In this document: one piece after another, positions 25,201 to 34,858 of the stretch
Position numbering within the stretch: position 1 is the stretch's first letter
Layout: each line of letters starts with the position of its first letter
Source of the DNA: Diplosphaera chodatii
Taxonomy: Eukaryota; Chlorophyta; Trebouxiophyceae; Prasiolales; Stichococcaceae
Reading direction: 5' to 3'
Assembly (NCBI GenBank): GCA_032358165.1
Contig: JAALGY010000019.1
Location: 372,001-436,000, forward strand
DNA: 64,000 nt
Notes under the pieces: model-generated
Told to the model about the DNA's origin: nothing
What the model saw: only the letters and a program-made list of their open reading frames with translations
Database searches by the model: none
Made by a program: the position numbers and the translations under genes

Positions 25201-28200
25201 CGCGCATCGTTGCCACAAGCTTGGCTGCGTAGCTGGGTGCAATGCTGCAGCGCTTCTCCAGGATGGTTGCCAGCTCACCATCCGGAATGTCGCCAACATG
25301 TAGCTCCTGTAGATGCATGATGGCAGCTTAGTATAGCCTCCAACTGCTTGGACAAGTACATACACAGCTGAGGGATGCCTTCTGCTCGTGTTTACCAGGC
25401 GGTGGTAGTGTCGAGCATACCAGGAAGCGGGATCGGAAGGCGCGTGACAGCGGGCGCCGCCCCGCGTACGCGCCGCCCGCCGGGTTCTGCGTGGCGAACA
25501 GCATGAAGTGCGGGTGCGGGCGCACCGCCTCCCGCAGCTCCGGCACATACAGCTCCCGGTTGTCGTCCAGCAGCCTGCCAGCAGGCGAGCAGGGCGTCGC
25601 ATCAGCATGCGCATGGTGAAGTGGTTGTCCCAAGCGAGATGGACATCGGTGCCACAATGCAAATGCAAGGCACTGCAGCAGTTTTAACGAGTGTCTGTGC
25701 CAGGGGTGATCATTCGCACGCCCTCTCAGACACGTGCTTCTGCTGCCATAAGCAATGGTTCAAGCAACCTGAATCCGCCAGTCCAGGAGGTGCCCCTGCG
25801 CACCTGTTGAGAGCCTCCAGGACTTCTGACGGCGCCAGGTTGAGCTCGTCCAGCACCAGCCACTGGCCGCGGCGCAGTGCCGTCAGCAGCGCCCCCTCCC
25901 GAAACACAAGCCGGCCAGAGGCATCTGTGACATAGCTGCCGAGGTACTCCTGTACATTGGCAGTGAGATGCCTCGAAGCAGGGTTCGTTGCACCTGATCG
26001 TTCATGATTTTGACTACACTGTAAGGATTGCTGCTGCTGTCGATGACCCCTTCAAGCATGTATGCACTCGGAAAAGCTAAAGACAGGGTGCATGTGGCTG
26101 CTGCCCATGATGGTGGCCTGATTGACAAGCGTGCATCAAACAACATTCACCACTTAATGAAAGGTGCTGGGCCAGCTGCTGCGAGCTACCACATCTACGA
26201 CAGAGGACCCTCAGTCACACCTGCAGGTCGGTGCCCTGGTGATTGTTGATGCGCACGAACTCATGGCCCGTCTGCGCCGCCAGGTGCGCCACCAGCGATG
26301 TCTTGCCGCTGGACGTGGGTCCCTGCAACAAGCAGAGCCCATTGTGCCAGCCTTGCTAAAATAATTCGGTCAGTACACTGTTAACACACAGAGTGGCAGC
26401 CAACAGCATCCATGTGCACGCATGCAGCAGTCGTGGCAGTGTGTATGCTATTGCCGTGGATAGGGAGCATGCCCATTCCCCACCTGCAGCAAGATGGGGT
26501 GGCGCCGCAGAAGCACAGCCCGTGCAAGGCTGCGAAGGTGGCTCTCCACGCTCTTCGTCTGCACGAACGCCTGACCGTGTCCTGCATCATAGTATGCAGC
26601 ACAGGTGCAGCAACGCTCGAGCCATCAGGCTCTGGCAGGTTGAATGGTAATCCAGCCTTGCCATGACACAACGACCTGTGTCATCCATCGTTGAAGTGCA
26701 CGGGTCCTCCACGACCAACAGGACGTCACAGAACAGGACACACCGTCGAGGTGTCGGCCTGCCTCCGGCAGCGGCAGCGGGCCAGCCTCCACCCAAAACT
26801 GCTGGAACTGAACGAAGTTGCCGCCCGCAGGCCGTGGTGGTGCCCGCCAGAAACCCTGCGTCCCACTATGCGACGGTTATGAGAGGCCTGGCCCGCTGGT
26901 GGGCCATCCGTCAGGCAGCTGCGGTTGACATTGAACTACATGGACACCACAGCAGTCGAGACAGCACCTGGAAAAGTAATGCATGGGTGTTCATGCTGCC
27001 AGCAGGACAGACCAGCCCGCCACCATCCCTTCTTTCTAGGGGAATACGGTGGCAAGGCAGCATGGCATGCAGGCAGCCGTATCAGGGAGGGCCGTGAGTT
27101 CGCTTTCGTTGCATTGCAATCCTACCGCAGACGCAGCGGCACCGCCGATGTCTGCTGACAGCTGGAGCTAGAGCATGCACAGGAGCATGAACATGACCTC
27201 CCTGGCACCCAATGCATCAGCCATCAGCAGCACGCACGACACGCGAACCACACCCACCTTGAGGCTGGTGACCCCCGGCAGCAGGTGGGTGCGCAGCAGC
27301 GCCTCCATCCGCGGGGCGCTGTCGGGCGCCAGCTGCGTCAGGAACGCCATGGCGGCGCCGTCGTACAGCGCCCGCTGCAGGCCGTACGCCGGCAGTGCTG
27401 CGCGCGTGTACACCAGCGCCCGGCACAGCGTGCGCAGGCTGTACCCCGGCTTGGCGCCGCCGCCATCCGTCAGCGTGGCATCCTGATGACACAGGACATA
27501 AGCAGATTGGACTACAGACATGATGCACCGCCAAGCAGCGCATGGCGCAGTGTGCACCGATGCACACTGTCAGCTGCCGGCCTAAGTCCGACAGACTGGC
27601 ATCTACCAGATGGGCATTGAACGCTTCGGCCCGTGGTGTTGCAAGAGTTTAAACATGCACTTACTGCCTCGGCCTTGGCGGCCAGATAGAAGTCGACGAT
27701 GGCGTCGACCGGCGGGTTGGGCACCGCATCCGCCAGGTACGCCGCCGCCAGCGCTGCCAGCTCACCGCGCGCTGACGGCTCGCCCACCCACAGCTCTGTG
27801 AAGCGTGCGCGCAGCACAGCCGGCAGGTCCCGCTTGCCCACATCTGCAGTTGCCACCGGCGGCCACGTTGAGCTTCTTGCAGGGCTGCGACTGGCAGCCA
27901 CATTGAGCTACTTGCAGGCAGCTGGGTTGCCCTGGCACAGGTACACAGGGCAGGCGGCAGTGCTCACAGGTTTAAAAGTGCTCATGTTCAAATGACATTT
28001 ATCGCTTGCAGGGCACTGGCAACAACAATGACCCACGCGGATCGTGTCAGCAGACCCATGTTGCCAAGCTTTGCTGTGCAGCCATGCAAGTGCTTCTGCA
28101 TGCGGAAGCAAGTGCCACAGATGCTGAGCGCACCTGTTGCAGGGTTCATGGCGGCCAGCAGCCGAAAGTTGGGGTGCCGTGGCAGCGGCTCAGCATCACC

Positions 28201-31200
28201 GCGCTCTGACAGAATCACGGATGCGTCTGCCGCCTCGGCCAAGGCAGCCACCCGCTGCAGCGCCTCTGGCGGCGCCAGGTTGACCTGAAGCAGTTGCTCT
28301 GGTTCTGTCAGGGCAGCAGTCTCAGCCGGCAGAACTAAACTTCCCCTGTGGCGTTGGTCTGTCATCAGGAGGCCTCGTTTGTGCACACTGATACAGCCGC
28401 CAATGAGCATACTCAGGGTTGGCACACACATCCCAACATCTATCGCACTCCACTCTGTATGCAAGTGACATACCTCGTCCAGCAGCAGCCAGGAGCCATC
28501 CCGGAGCGCAGTTGCCAGTGCGCCTTCAACAAAAGCAAATGCGAAGCCGCCCTGCATGGGTGCACATCAGAGTGTTATGTATGGGCAGTCGGGCTGCATG
28601 CTTGCAAGCCAATGGTCGGTCAAGTTGGGTATGGTGACGGGCCGGACCCATGGCCACGGCAGCGCACCTCAGCCGCCTGTGCCGCGCGCTCCGCAGCCCC
28701 CAGCTGCTCTGCAAAGTGCCGCCACTCACGCAGGACGGCGGGCGATGGCGCCTCTGCGGCACGCTGCCTGCCGACAGGCTCACCACCCGAGGCTGCCGTT
28801 GCGCCTGGCTGCCTGACGCCTGCCCCGCCGACTGCTAGACGCGCACGCTTCTGTGGCCGCTCAGCGCCATCAGCAGCTGCTGCCTGGGGCGCGTCGGCTT
28901 GGGGCTCCATGCCTGCGCTGGCCTCTACCTGCGCACCAAAAACAGCAGAAGCCATGCAGCCCGCACATCGAAGCAGGTATCAGCCTTGCTGGTGTGCCCT
29001 GGGGCACTCACACTTTCGTGCCAGGGCACAGTGATCTCCTGTCTGATCTACTACGGGTGATCAGTTTGTGGACGCCAGGTGCAGTGCAGCGCGGCACCTT
29101 GCGCAGTGCGGTGCGGAAGGCGGCGATGAGGGGCGCCCACTTGCGACGCACGGCCAGCTTTGCAACGCGGCCCAGAAAGTCGGCATTGTTGCCCCGCCTC
29201 CATGTGCGCGTCACCTGGCAGGAAGGCAGACAGTGTCGCTTTCACATCAAAACGATAAGCTAAACAACTTCCCGCTCTGCAACACTGCCAAAGCACGTCT
29301 GCAGCACAGCCATGTCACCTGCCCAGCAGTGCAAGTCAATTGGCCACATCTCTGCAATCCTTATGTATGCACGCCCATGCATTGCAGGTGTTCAAGCCAC
29401 ACACATGCACATGTGTCCTCGATGCACATGTTCGAGAGAGCTCACCAGGTCACTGAAAGCGGGCAGCAGCGGGGCGAGCGCGTCGCGCGCCTCCACGGGC
29501 CGGAAGCCGCCCAGCAGGTCCGACGAGTCCGTCTGCTGGCTCAGGTTCAGCACCACCAGGTCGGCGCCGGCCTGCGTGCAGATGCACAGGCCTCCGCTCA
29601 TGCAACGGTCCATTGAGCAGCAAGACCGGGTCCTACCTCAGACCCCCTTGCTGGTGTTAATAGTGAGCAGGGTAGCTGAACAGCACCCAGGAGCAGTGTA
29701 AATGACGGTGTGACGAAGCTGTACAGTCCTTTCTCAGCCACTTGATCCAGGTCACCTGCTCGGCGAGGTGCTGCACGATGGCTGTCTTGCCCGTGCCGGT
29801 CTCGCCAACCAGGAGCACGGGCTCTGCCCGCGCCACAGCCGACGCGACGCCCTCCAGCAGCCGCATCGCGTGCCCCGTCTCTGCAAACGCCCGCCGCTCC
29901 TGCACATTACCAGGGCGCAGATGTCAGCACGTTCACTACTGCTGGCGGTCAAGAGTGAACCACCCTGTTTCACTGGAAGGACACCTTCGTCCTGGCAGTG
30001 CACAGATGTGCTGATCACACACGCCTGTCAGTCCTGAACAGCCAGTGCGGTGCCATTCCTATTGCACTCGTCTGTCCTGGATGCTCCTTGCAACATGGCT
30101 GAGGGACGAGTCATGTCTTGCTCTGCTGACAACATGTTTCAGCCCCAAAGGCCTGCCAGGCTAAGGATGCATATGCTCTTGGTGCAGCACAGGCTGCTCA
30201 AGACTTGTACTGCTCACCCTGAGCGCAGCGCTGTTTTGAGGCACAACGCGTTGCAGGTGGGCTCGTCCCACGATCAGCTCATCGCCGCTGATGTGCTGCG
30301 CCGGCTTGGCGTTGCTGGCCTGCGCCTCCACATCTGCCAGCGGCACGGCCCACAGCGCCGCCAGCACCGCGCGCATCCGCTGCCTGGCCTCCTGCACAGG
30401 TGTTATGGAAACATTGATAAATCAGACCTCTTGTGGGTAAATAGAGTGGCACCGGAAAGCGGATAAGGGCAGAATGTGCATTGTTCCATCCAGAACATGT
30501 GCATGTGAGTGTGCAGCGCGGCAGCAGCAGATGGACACATGGCTTCAGATTGGTTTTCGTACCAGGGCCGGGATCATGGCCGCAAAGCAGTCCGCTGCCT
30601 CCACGAATGCCGCATGCCGGACTTCGATGGCCACATCCGCCATGGTCGCTGACAGCAGGGTGCTCGACCGCAACACCCGCTCCAGCAGCGCACCGTGCAT
30701 AGCCTGTGTTGCCACAAGCAGTGCTCGGAGTTGGCTTATGTGCGCGGTGCTGTACTCTGCTTGATTGAATAGAAACACCATGCAAGCCCGACAAGATTCG
30801 AGTACAGACAACAAGATGTGCGTGTCAAGTCAGATTGTTCGCCGCTTGTTCAAATGGCACTGAGATGCCGCTGCAATCTTTCAGCAAAGCAACGGCTTGG
30901 ATAGCACACCCAAGCCTGCCCATGCATTGTTGCAATAGTGGTGCTCAAAGCCACCCGTACAGACAAATGACTTGCCTGCATGCGGCGGCACCATTTGATG
31001 ACGTCGCGGATGCTGAAGTGCCGTCCGAGGCGGAGGCCTGCCACCTGCGTGCAGAGCGACTGCACCAGCACCGCCAGCTGCAGGTCCCCAACCCCAATGC
31101 TGCAGTTCGACACCATGAAAAAGGTCAAGCGGACAGGTAAGTAGTTGACAGCACTCTCAACCAGCAAGCAGTCGTGTACATGAAGCATGACTGCTCGACG

Positions 31201-34083
31201 ATTGTGCGTGGCTGAGGCTGGTGCAGTGGTCTTGCTCCAGATGCGCACCTGTCCGCCTGCAATGGCGAGGCCTGCACGATGGCCAGCATTGCGAGCGCAT
31301 GGCGCAGCAGCGGCGCCAACGACGGGTACAGCGCCTCCAGGATGGCTAGCTGCTCGTCCGGTGGCGGTGTAGCGACATTCACAGTGGCGAGCAGGCCGCC
31401 CAGCATGTCGTGCACGCCCTGCGCTGAGCTGTATGCACCGCCACCGCCGCCTGCCAGCCAGTGACCAGAAGTCAAACAGGGGAGACGCTGGACGTTAGAG
31501 GTTGCACGTCACAGCTATCACGATGCAGCTGGCAAGTGTGTGCCCCATGGGCCAGGTGCTGCACAGAGCAAGCGGCCCGGATAGCTAGGGGCGGTGGCGA
31601 CTTCACCTGGTGCGGAGGTGACGGTGGCAAGGAAGTGGAAGCCGGGCTTCGCTGTGATGACCTGCGCCCGGTGGCTGAGGTGCAGTGACCGCCCCTCCAG
31701 CAAGGGGGCCAACGCCGCCAGCACCTCTGGCGGCGCCGAGTCGATGCCCTCCACCAACAACCATGTGCCGCCGGCAACTGCCTGTCGGCATGATGAGTGT
31801 TTGTAAGCAGAACGACGAGACCTGATCACAGCTGAGGGGCCGTGCCAGCAGCACCGGTGGGTGCATGGGTGAAGGTGCGGCCCTCAAGCTTTCTGGAAGC
31901 GCAGCACGACAGGAAACATGTTGTCTTCCCTTTGCCAGTTGCCTGGCGTAGCTCCCATAACCTTAAGCGACTGGCATCTCACCTGCGTCAGCGGCCCCGG
32001 CTGCCACACGAACTCGCCGGGCGTGGCGGTGCACACGTACGCGCCCAGCAGGCTCTTCGCATCCATCTGGTCGTCCAGCGTGATGCGCACCATGTTCGTG
32101 TTCCCGGTCGCAGCCGCCAGCTCATTGATGGTGGTGGTCTTGCCACAGCCTGCAAGGCGCGCTGGTTGTTCGGCATGCTGTAACGCCACCGTCATGCTCT
32201 GGTGGTTGTTATGGGAGCTTCACCACGTCCCAATGGAGCTTTGTCTCGTGACACAGTGTTGCACAGTTCACCTGGCGGGCCCTGCAGCAGCAGTGGCTGC
32301 TGCTGGCAGATCGCCAGTGCTGCAGCCTGCAGCGTGCGCTCCACCGTCGGCGTGCGCACGAGACGGTGCCCTGGGGCGATGCTGCTGCTCCTCGTGCTGT
32401 GGATGTCCCCGCGGCGCGGCAGCAGCAGGCCGGCCACCTCCACGTGCTCCGGGGGGGCCGCCAGACGCCCTGCACAAACAAATCTCTTGGACCACGACCT
32501 GATGACCTTCGTTGGTGTTTGACTGGCACACCCTCGAAGCAGCAGGCGCACTAACTGATCGGAACCTTGCCAGCCGCAAGATCGTCAGACGCACCTGAGA
32601 CACCAGGCTGCCGGGGCTGTGGGTGCTGGTCCTCACCGCCGCTCATGTCCTCATCCGAATCGGACGCAGCATCGGGCCCAGCCCCGGTGCCGCTGGCACC
32701 GTCCGCTGAGGTGCTGGGGGGAGGCAGCCAGGCGCCGGCCGCCTCCACGGCCGCAGCCTCGCGCTCGGCGCGCCACCGCAGCACCGCCGCCAGGCTCTGC
32801 TCCGGCGCCAGGACCTGCCGCTCCAGCTGCTCCCGGCCAGCATCACCCTGTTTCCGTGACATCGATACTGGTTGCCCCGCCGCAGCTTCCGTCATGCCCC
32901 CACCATGCATTGCAGTGGCGGCCAACATCTGCTGCACCTGGCAAAGGCAGGGTGACATTCAAACCCAGCACACGCTGCATACCAGTCTGCAGTGGCGTGA
33001 CCCACCAGATTATACAGCAGCGCCAGGCTGCGCGCCGCCAGCCACCGCACATCCGGCTCGCTGTGCTGCAGCAGCCGCAGCAGTGTGCCCTGGTCGTGCA
33101 GCCGCCGCTGCAGCGGCATGAGCTGTATCAGCCGCATGGCCGCACCGCCCAGCTCCCATGCGGATGGAAACGCCGGTGCAAGCGGGCTGCTGCTCGTGTT
33201 CGGCTGTGCAGCAGTGCCACTGCTGCCAGCGGCTGTCTCGGCGTCTAGGAGCACGCCTAGGCATATGAGCGGCGAGGGGGCAGACCGAAGATGCCGCTCC
33301 ACCAGCCTGCAAACATGCGCACCGCCTGCTGAGTGCCACTCCTGAAGGTGGAGTGCACCGCACAGTTGGATCATGTTTTACTGCGTATTGACGGTGTGTC
33401 AATAATCCGACCTGTAGGCATGTGGCGCCAGGTCCAGCACCCGCACTAGGGCCACTGCCAGCGCCGCATCTGCGGCGCCAACGGCTGCGCTGCTGCCGCT
33501 GCTGTCCGCTTTGCGGCGCTGTGAGCTACCAGAACCATGCTCAATGGCATGGCCAACGATGTGCAGCAGGACGGGCCGGTGCAGGCCGGCCACTGCGTGT
33601 GTGAGGTCTGGCACGGTTAGGAGGCGAGCTGCGGCGGCGAGCGCCTGCTGCACCGGAACCTGCGCGGAAGGGGGCCGTGCTCTCATCGTATCCAGCAGCC
33701 TATCTCTCAGCATTCTGCTTGTGTACCCCAGCGATGCACCAGCTCTTCTGTCAGGGGCATCAGCCGCCGGCACAGCAAGCTGCTAGCTGCAAGAATTCAG
33801 TACATGCCGAAGATTTACATGTGGCATCATGCACTGGATGCCTACAGTGGGTCAGACTGTCCCGAGCGTGCCTCACGCTCTTTGATAGCGTAGAGGAGCA
33901 ACCCGAAATACAGCCAACATGCATGCAGTGGATCACCTCTGCTGGGCCATTCAGCAGCGCGGCAATCTGCGGCTCCTCCAAAAGACCTGGATTCCTCGTA
34001 CAAACCGTTTGCAGTGCGTTTAGCCAGTCGAACCGCTCCCAGTCGGCACCACCTTTTGACACATCGGCGGCCAACTTTGACAT
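1..34083 (-). CDS. MDN1: Midasin (MDN1/REA1), partial, C-terminus beyond window
   Basis: Giant dynein-like AAA ATPase. In the known family it removes assembly factors (Rsa4 and Ytm1 via their UBL domains) from pre-60S particles in nucleolus and nucleoplasm. The start is the ATG at 34081-34083 (MSKLAADVSKGG..., exon 1 ends about 33937 at a GTGATC donor). Reading leftwards, dozens of short exons encode an N-terminal domain, six AAA modules with recognisable Walker A motifs (GPPGCGKT, GETGTGKT, GPTSSGKT, GETGTGKT, GSPGVGKT, GGPSSGKS), a long helical linker and a D/E-rich tail. The order and number of modules match midasin and exclude dynein heavy chain, which has fewer P-loops and a microtubule-binding stalk. 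The VWA/MIDAS domain should lie left of position 1. Many open frames across the region read through introns and are not real exons. Identity is very secure; individual exon ends are less so. Confidence 0.95.
1741..1853. repeat. Long foldback hairpin in a midasin intron
   Basis: Positions 1751-1769 are perfectly complementary to 1823-1841 (19 bp). Pairing resumes inside the stem after a 7-nt internal loop (AGCTGG near 1781-1786 with CCAGCT near 1806-1811). Outside the perfect stem AGGT can pair with ACCT after a small bulge. It lies between the exons ending near 1890 and starting near 1570, so it is intronic with respect to midasin. It could be a small-RNA precursor or a remnant of an inverted-repeat element; the sequence alone does not decide. 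Confidence 0.75.
7466..7495. repeat. TTTCGC hexanucleotide microsatellite
   Basis: About four tandem TTTCGC units (CTTTCG on the plus strand, GCGAAA on the minus strand) sit in a midasin intron between exons ending near 7555 and starting near 7438. It is a simple repeat with no evident function. Confidence 0.8.
9931..10056. repeat. Perfect 63-bp tandem duplication in a midasin intron
   Basis: Two identical 63-bp units, 9931-9993 and 9994-10056, lie head to tail. On the minus strand the right copy begins within a few bases of the predicted 5' splice site after the exon encoding LLQPPASDA, so the duplication sits at the start of an intron. The identity of the copies implies a recent event or an assembly artefact. 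Confidence 0.9.
11193..11220. repeat. 14-bp perfect tandem duplication
   Basis: GCACGTTCAACAGT occurs twice in direct succession (11193-11206 and 11207-11220), in midasin just outside the exon that starts near 11230. It is probably a replication-slippage product. Confidence 0.8.
16274..16309. repeat. Perfect 13-bp stem-loop in a midasin intron
   Basis: GCGACTGAGCAAA at 16274-16286 is perfectly complementary to 16297-16309, with a 10-nt loop. It lies between the exons near 15880-16185 and 16388-16735. It looks like a transcription terminator but lies inside a gene, on either strand. It may be a small foldback element or may shape splicing. Confidence 0.8.
16690..18700 (-). other. MDN1: Midasin AAA6 module (degenerate Walker B)
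   Basis: WPALLVGGPSSGKSSLARMA gives Walker A at about 18540-18600. SAGSDTADLLGGFEQLEPA is at about 18180-18235. RFAWVDGTLTRAVERGGWLL leads to the Walker B position at about 17055-17095, which reads WLLLRGANLAAPAVLDRLNA: the acidic DE pair is replaced by RG. GTLVLNEAGS and FRLILALNPRW (sensor-1 position) follow at about 16920-17010, and then GEVSRAMRNRGVEIFLL at about 16675-16730. That last segment matches the family motif before the linker. The module probably cannot hydrolyse ATP, as is reported for AAA6 in yeast Rea1. Confidence 0.9.
19150..21530 (-). other. MDN1: Midasin AAA5 module
   Basis: KAVLLEGSPGVGKTSLVTAL contains Walker A at about 21370-21435. KLYRINLSEQTDIMDLLGAD is at about 20980-21035. 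Walker B GAWVLLDELNLASQSVLEGL is at about 20410-20475. VFIPELGRAFHAAPGFRLFG and AQNPVQEGGGRRGLPRSFLN (sensor 1 and arginine-finger region) are at about 19945-20070. The helical small domain is at about 19490-19700 (WEFNLRDLLRWCQLAES) and about 18935-19153. The intron at about 19154-19490 holds a hairpin listed separately. Confidence 0.93.
19275..19379. repeat. Imperfect long hairpin in a midasin intron
   Basis: CCTATGTGGTG at 19275-19285 pairs perfectly with 19369-19379. Pairing continues inward through CACAC/GTGTG and then with mismatches and G-U pairs for roughly 20 more bases. The loop is about 30 nt. The intron spans roughly 19154-19490. The form resembles a pri-miRNA or a short inverted-repeat transposon remnant. 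Confidence 0.6.
22090..24150 (-). other. MDN1: Midasin AAA4 module
   Basis: Walker A PVLLVGETGTGKTTVVQAAA is at about 24030-24095, with NCNQHTEASDFLGGFRPT at about 23950-24005. Walker B GDWLLVDELNLAEDAVIERL is at about 23215-23275. The next exon reads VLEPGRTLTLAEKGGAGAEL and GFRIFATMNPGE (sensor 1, about 22900-23010), then DFGKKELSPALANRFTTVWV (about 22615-22690). The exon at about 22130-22345 is the small helical domain (LSVRDLLAWAHFVAT). ATP-binding and hydrolysis motifs are intact. Confidence 0.93.
24580..26850 (-). other. MDN1: Midasin AAA3 module
   Basis: The conserved lead-in NFVQFQQFWVEAGPLPLPEA is at about 26760-26825. Walker A GPTSSGKTSLVAHLAAQTGH is at about 26265-26325 with HEFVRINNHQGTDLQ after it. 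EYLGSYVTDASGRLVFREGA leads to an intact Walker B, WLVLDELNLAPSEVLEALNR, at about 25805-25868. LLDDNRELYVPEL and FMLFATQNPAGG (sensor 1) and RAFRSRF (arginine finger) are at about 25420-25580. The small domain continues with GELATILEKRCSIAPSYAA (near 25240) and GKHGFITPRDLFRWAGRGAV (about 24830-24890). All catalytic elements look intact. Confidence 0.93.
27500..29930 (-). other. MDN1: Midasin AAA2 module
   Basis: Walker A VLLVGETGTGKTAIVQHLAEQ lies at about 29755-29820, followed by VVLNLSQQTDSSDLLGGFRP near 29500-29570, the usual midasin motif after the P-loop. An exon at about 28660-28929 carries an Ala/Gly-rich insert with a basic patch (ERPQKRARLAVGG), then EWRHFAEQLGAAERA. Walker B is split by an intron: GSWLLLDE ends near 28473 and VNLAPPEALQRV resumes near 28287. 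RLLAAMNPAT follows as sensor 1. The exon at about 27665-27850 (KRDLPAVLRARFTELWVGE) contains the arginine-finger region RARF. Confidence 0.92.
27858..27918. repeat. Imperfect 35-bp tandem repeat next to a 3' splice site
   Basis: A 26-base core starting at 27858 recurs from 27893 with three differences. On the minus strand the copies lie directly upstream of the acceptor for the exon encoding KRDLPAVLRARF, so each copy carries a TGCAAG-like near-acceptor. Confidence 0.65.
31150..32480 (-). other. MDN1: Midasin AAA1 module
   Basis: The exon at about 32272-32473 ends within the P-loop (LLLQGPPG) and the next, starting at 32150, continues CGKTTTINELAAATGN, so an intron splits the Walker A motif in phase 1. 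It continues with MVRITLDDQMDAKSLLGAYV and PGEFVWQPGPLTQ, characteristic of midasin AAA1. The Walker B segment at about 31735-31775 reads WLLVEGIDSAPPEVL. Its acidic pair is displaced compared with the LLLDE of AAA2-AAA5, as is usual for the weakly active first module. The sensor segment FHFLATVTSAPGEV follows. Helical exons continue to about 30160 and lead into AAA2. Confidence 0.9.
32560..34083 (-). other. MDN1: Midasin N-terminal domain exons (before AAA1)
   Basis: Exon 1 is about 33937-34083 (start codon, WERFDWLNALQTV segment). Exon 2 is about 33413-33786 and is helical (RMLRDRLLDTMRARPPSAQ, then VLLHIVGHAIEHG). A third exon at about 33005-33309 carries LVERHLRSAPSPLI and RRLHDQGTLLRLLQ. 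The last, about 32590-32940, includes an acidic stretch (ASDSDEDMSGGEDQH) before AAA1. This part of midasin is poorly conserved between species. Its assignment rests on frame continuity into AAA1 and on the helical character of the exons. Confidence 0.75.
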
Positions 34084-34858
34084 CGTGCACCGGCCGCACA
34101 CGACGCTGTGAGCTTCTATTCGGGTGTGACGAAGCTCTTGTATCAGGATGTAACCTACCAAGAAGTCCTACGACATGAATACTGTGCAACGCACAGAAGC
34201 TTGCAAGCTAGCAAGCATGGTGACATCAGCCTGACCTGGCAGAGACCATCTCCTCGGCACATGTAGCACTTGCCGTTCACTCCCAGTTGTGATGCAGGTG
34301 TGGATCAGTGCACCTTCACAAGCTCGCAGCTAACCGTGAAGGTCTTGTGTCAGTTTCTGGCCGAGGATCATTTGATTTAAGCGATCCCTCGGTAACGAAG
34401 TTGGCGAAAACAAAACGCCAGCAGCCGCACCTGCGATCAGAGCACAATCGACAGCACTGAAACCTCTTCAGTGTTCTAACGTGACAACTGCAGTCCCTCC
34501 CTCATAAACAGGACCACATTTACTATCATTGCTGCGCGCACTGCAAATGTGCATCAGCAATTCATCTCCCGAAGTCATGAGGATGCGCTTCAGACACTCC
34601 GGCGTCCACCGGTAGTGGTCAAGCTGCCGCCGTGTTGGACTGGCACGGCACGCAGCATGCCCTGCAGCGGTGCGGTGGGCGCAGCATGGTGAGAGCGGTG
34701 TACAGCCCCCGTCTTCCTCTGATGCAGATCGCAACAGGTGTGTCGTCCTGACCTAATGCTGTGCACCCGCTAACTGCTGATCTGCTGAAGCCGGACGTCT
34801 ACAAGAGGATCGCGAGTACACTTGTGTGGCATAATCGGCTGCATGTTGACCATCCGGG
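34084..34858. promoter_or_regulatory. Divergent intergenic region, midasin / sugar transporter
   Basis: About 775 bp between two start codons on opposite strands must hold both promoters and 5' UTRs. I see no clear TATA box, tRNA or conserved ORF. A TTGGCGAAAA run near 34400 loosely resembles an E2F site, but one such match by chance is likely. Confidence 0.5.

Noticed and set aside
16650..32480. Dynein heavy chain, as the source of six AAA modules
   Set aside because: All six modules carry a P-loop, the linker lies after AAA6, and a D/E-rich tail follows; microtubule-binding stalk motifs are absent.
1..34083. A cluster of many small genes on both strands
   Set aside because: Plus-strand frames here lack family motifs, whereas minus-strand fragments align in order to midasin with consistent splice sites.
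34396..34410. E2F-binding site upstream of midasin
   Set aside because: Only a loose one-off match (TTGGCGAAAA); such matches are expected by chance in GC-rich DNA.
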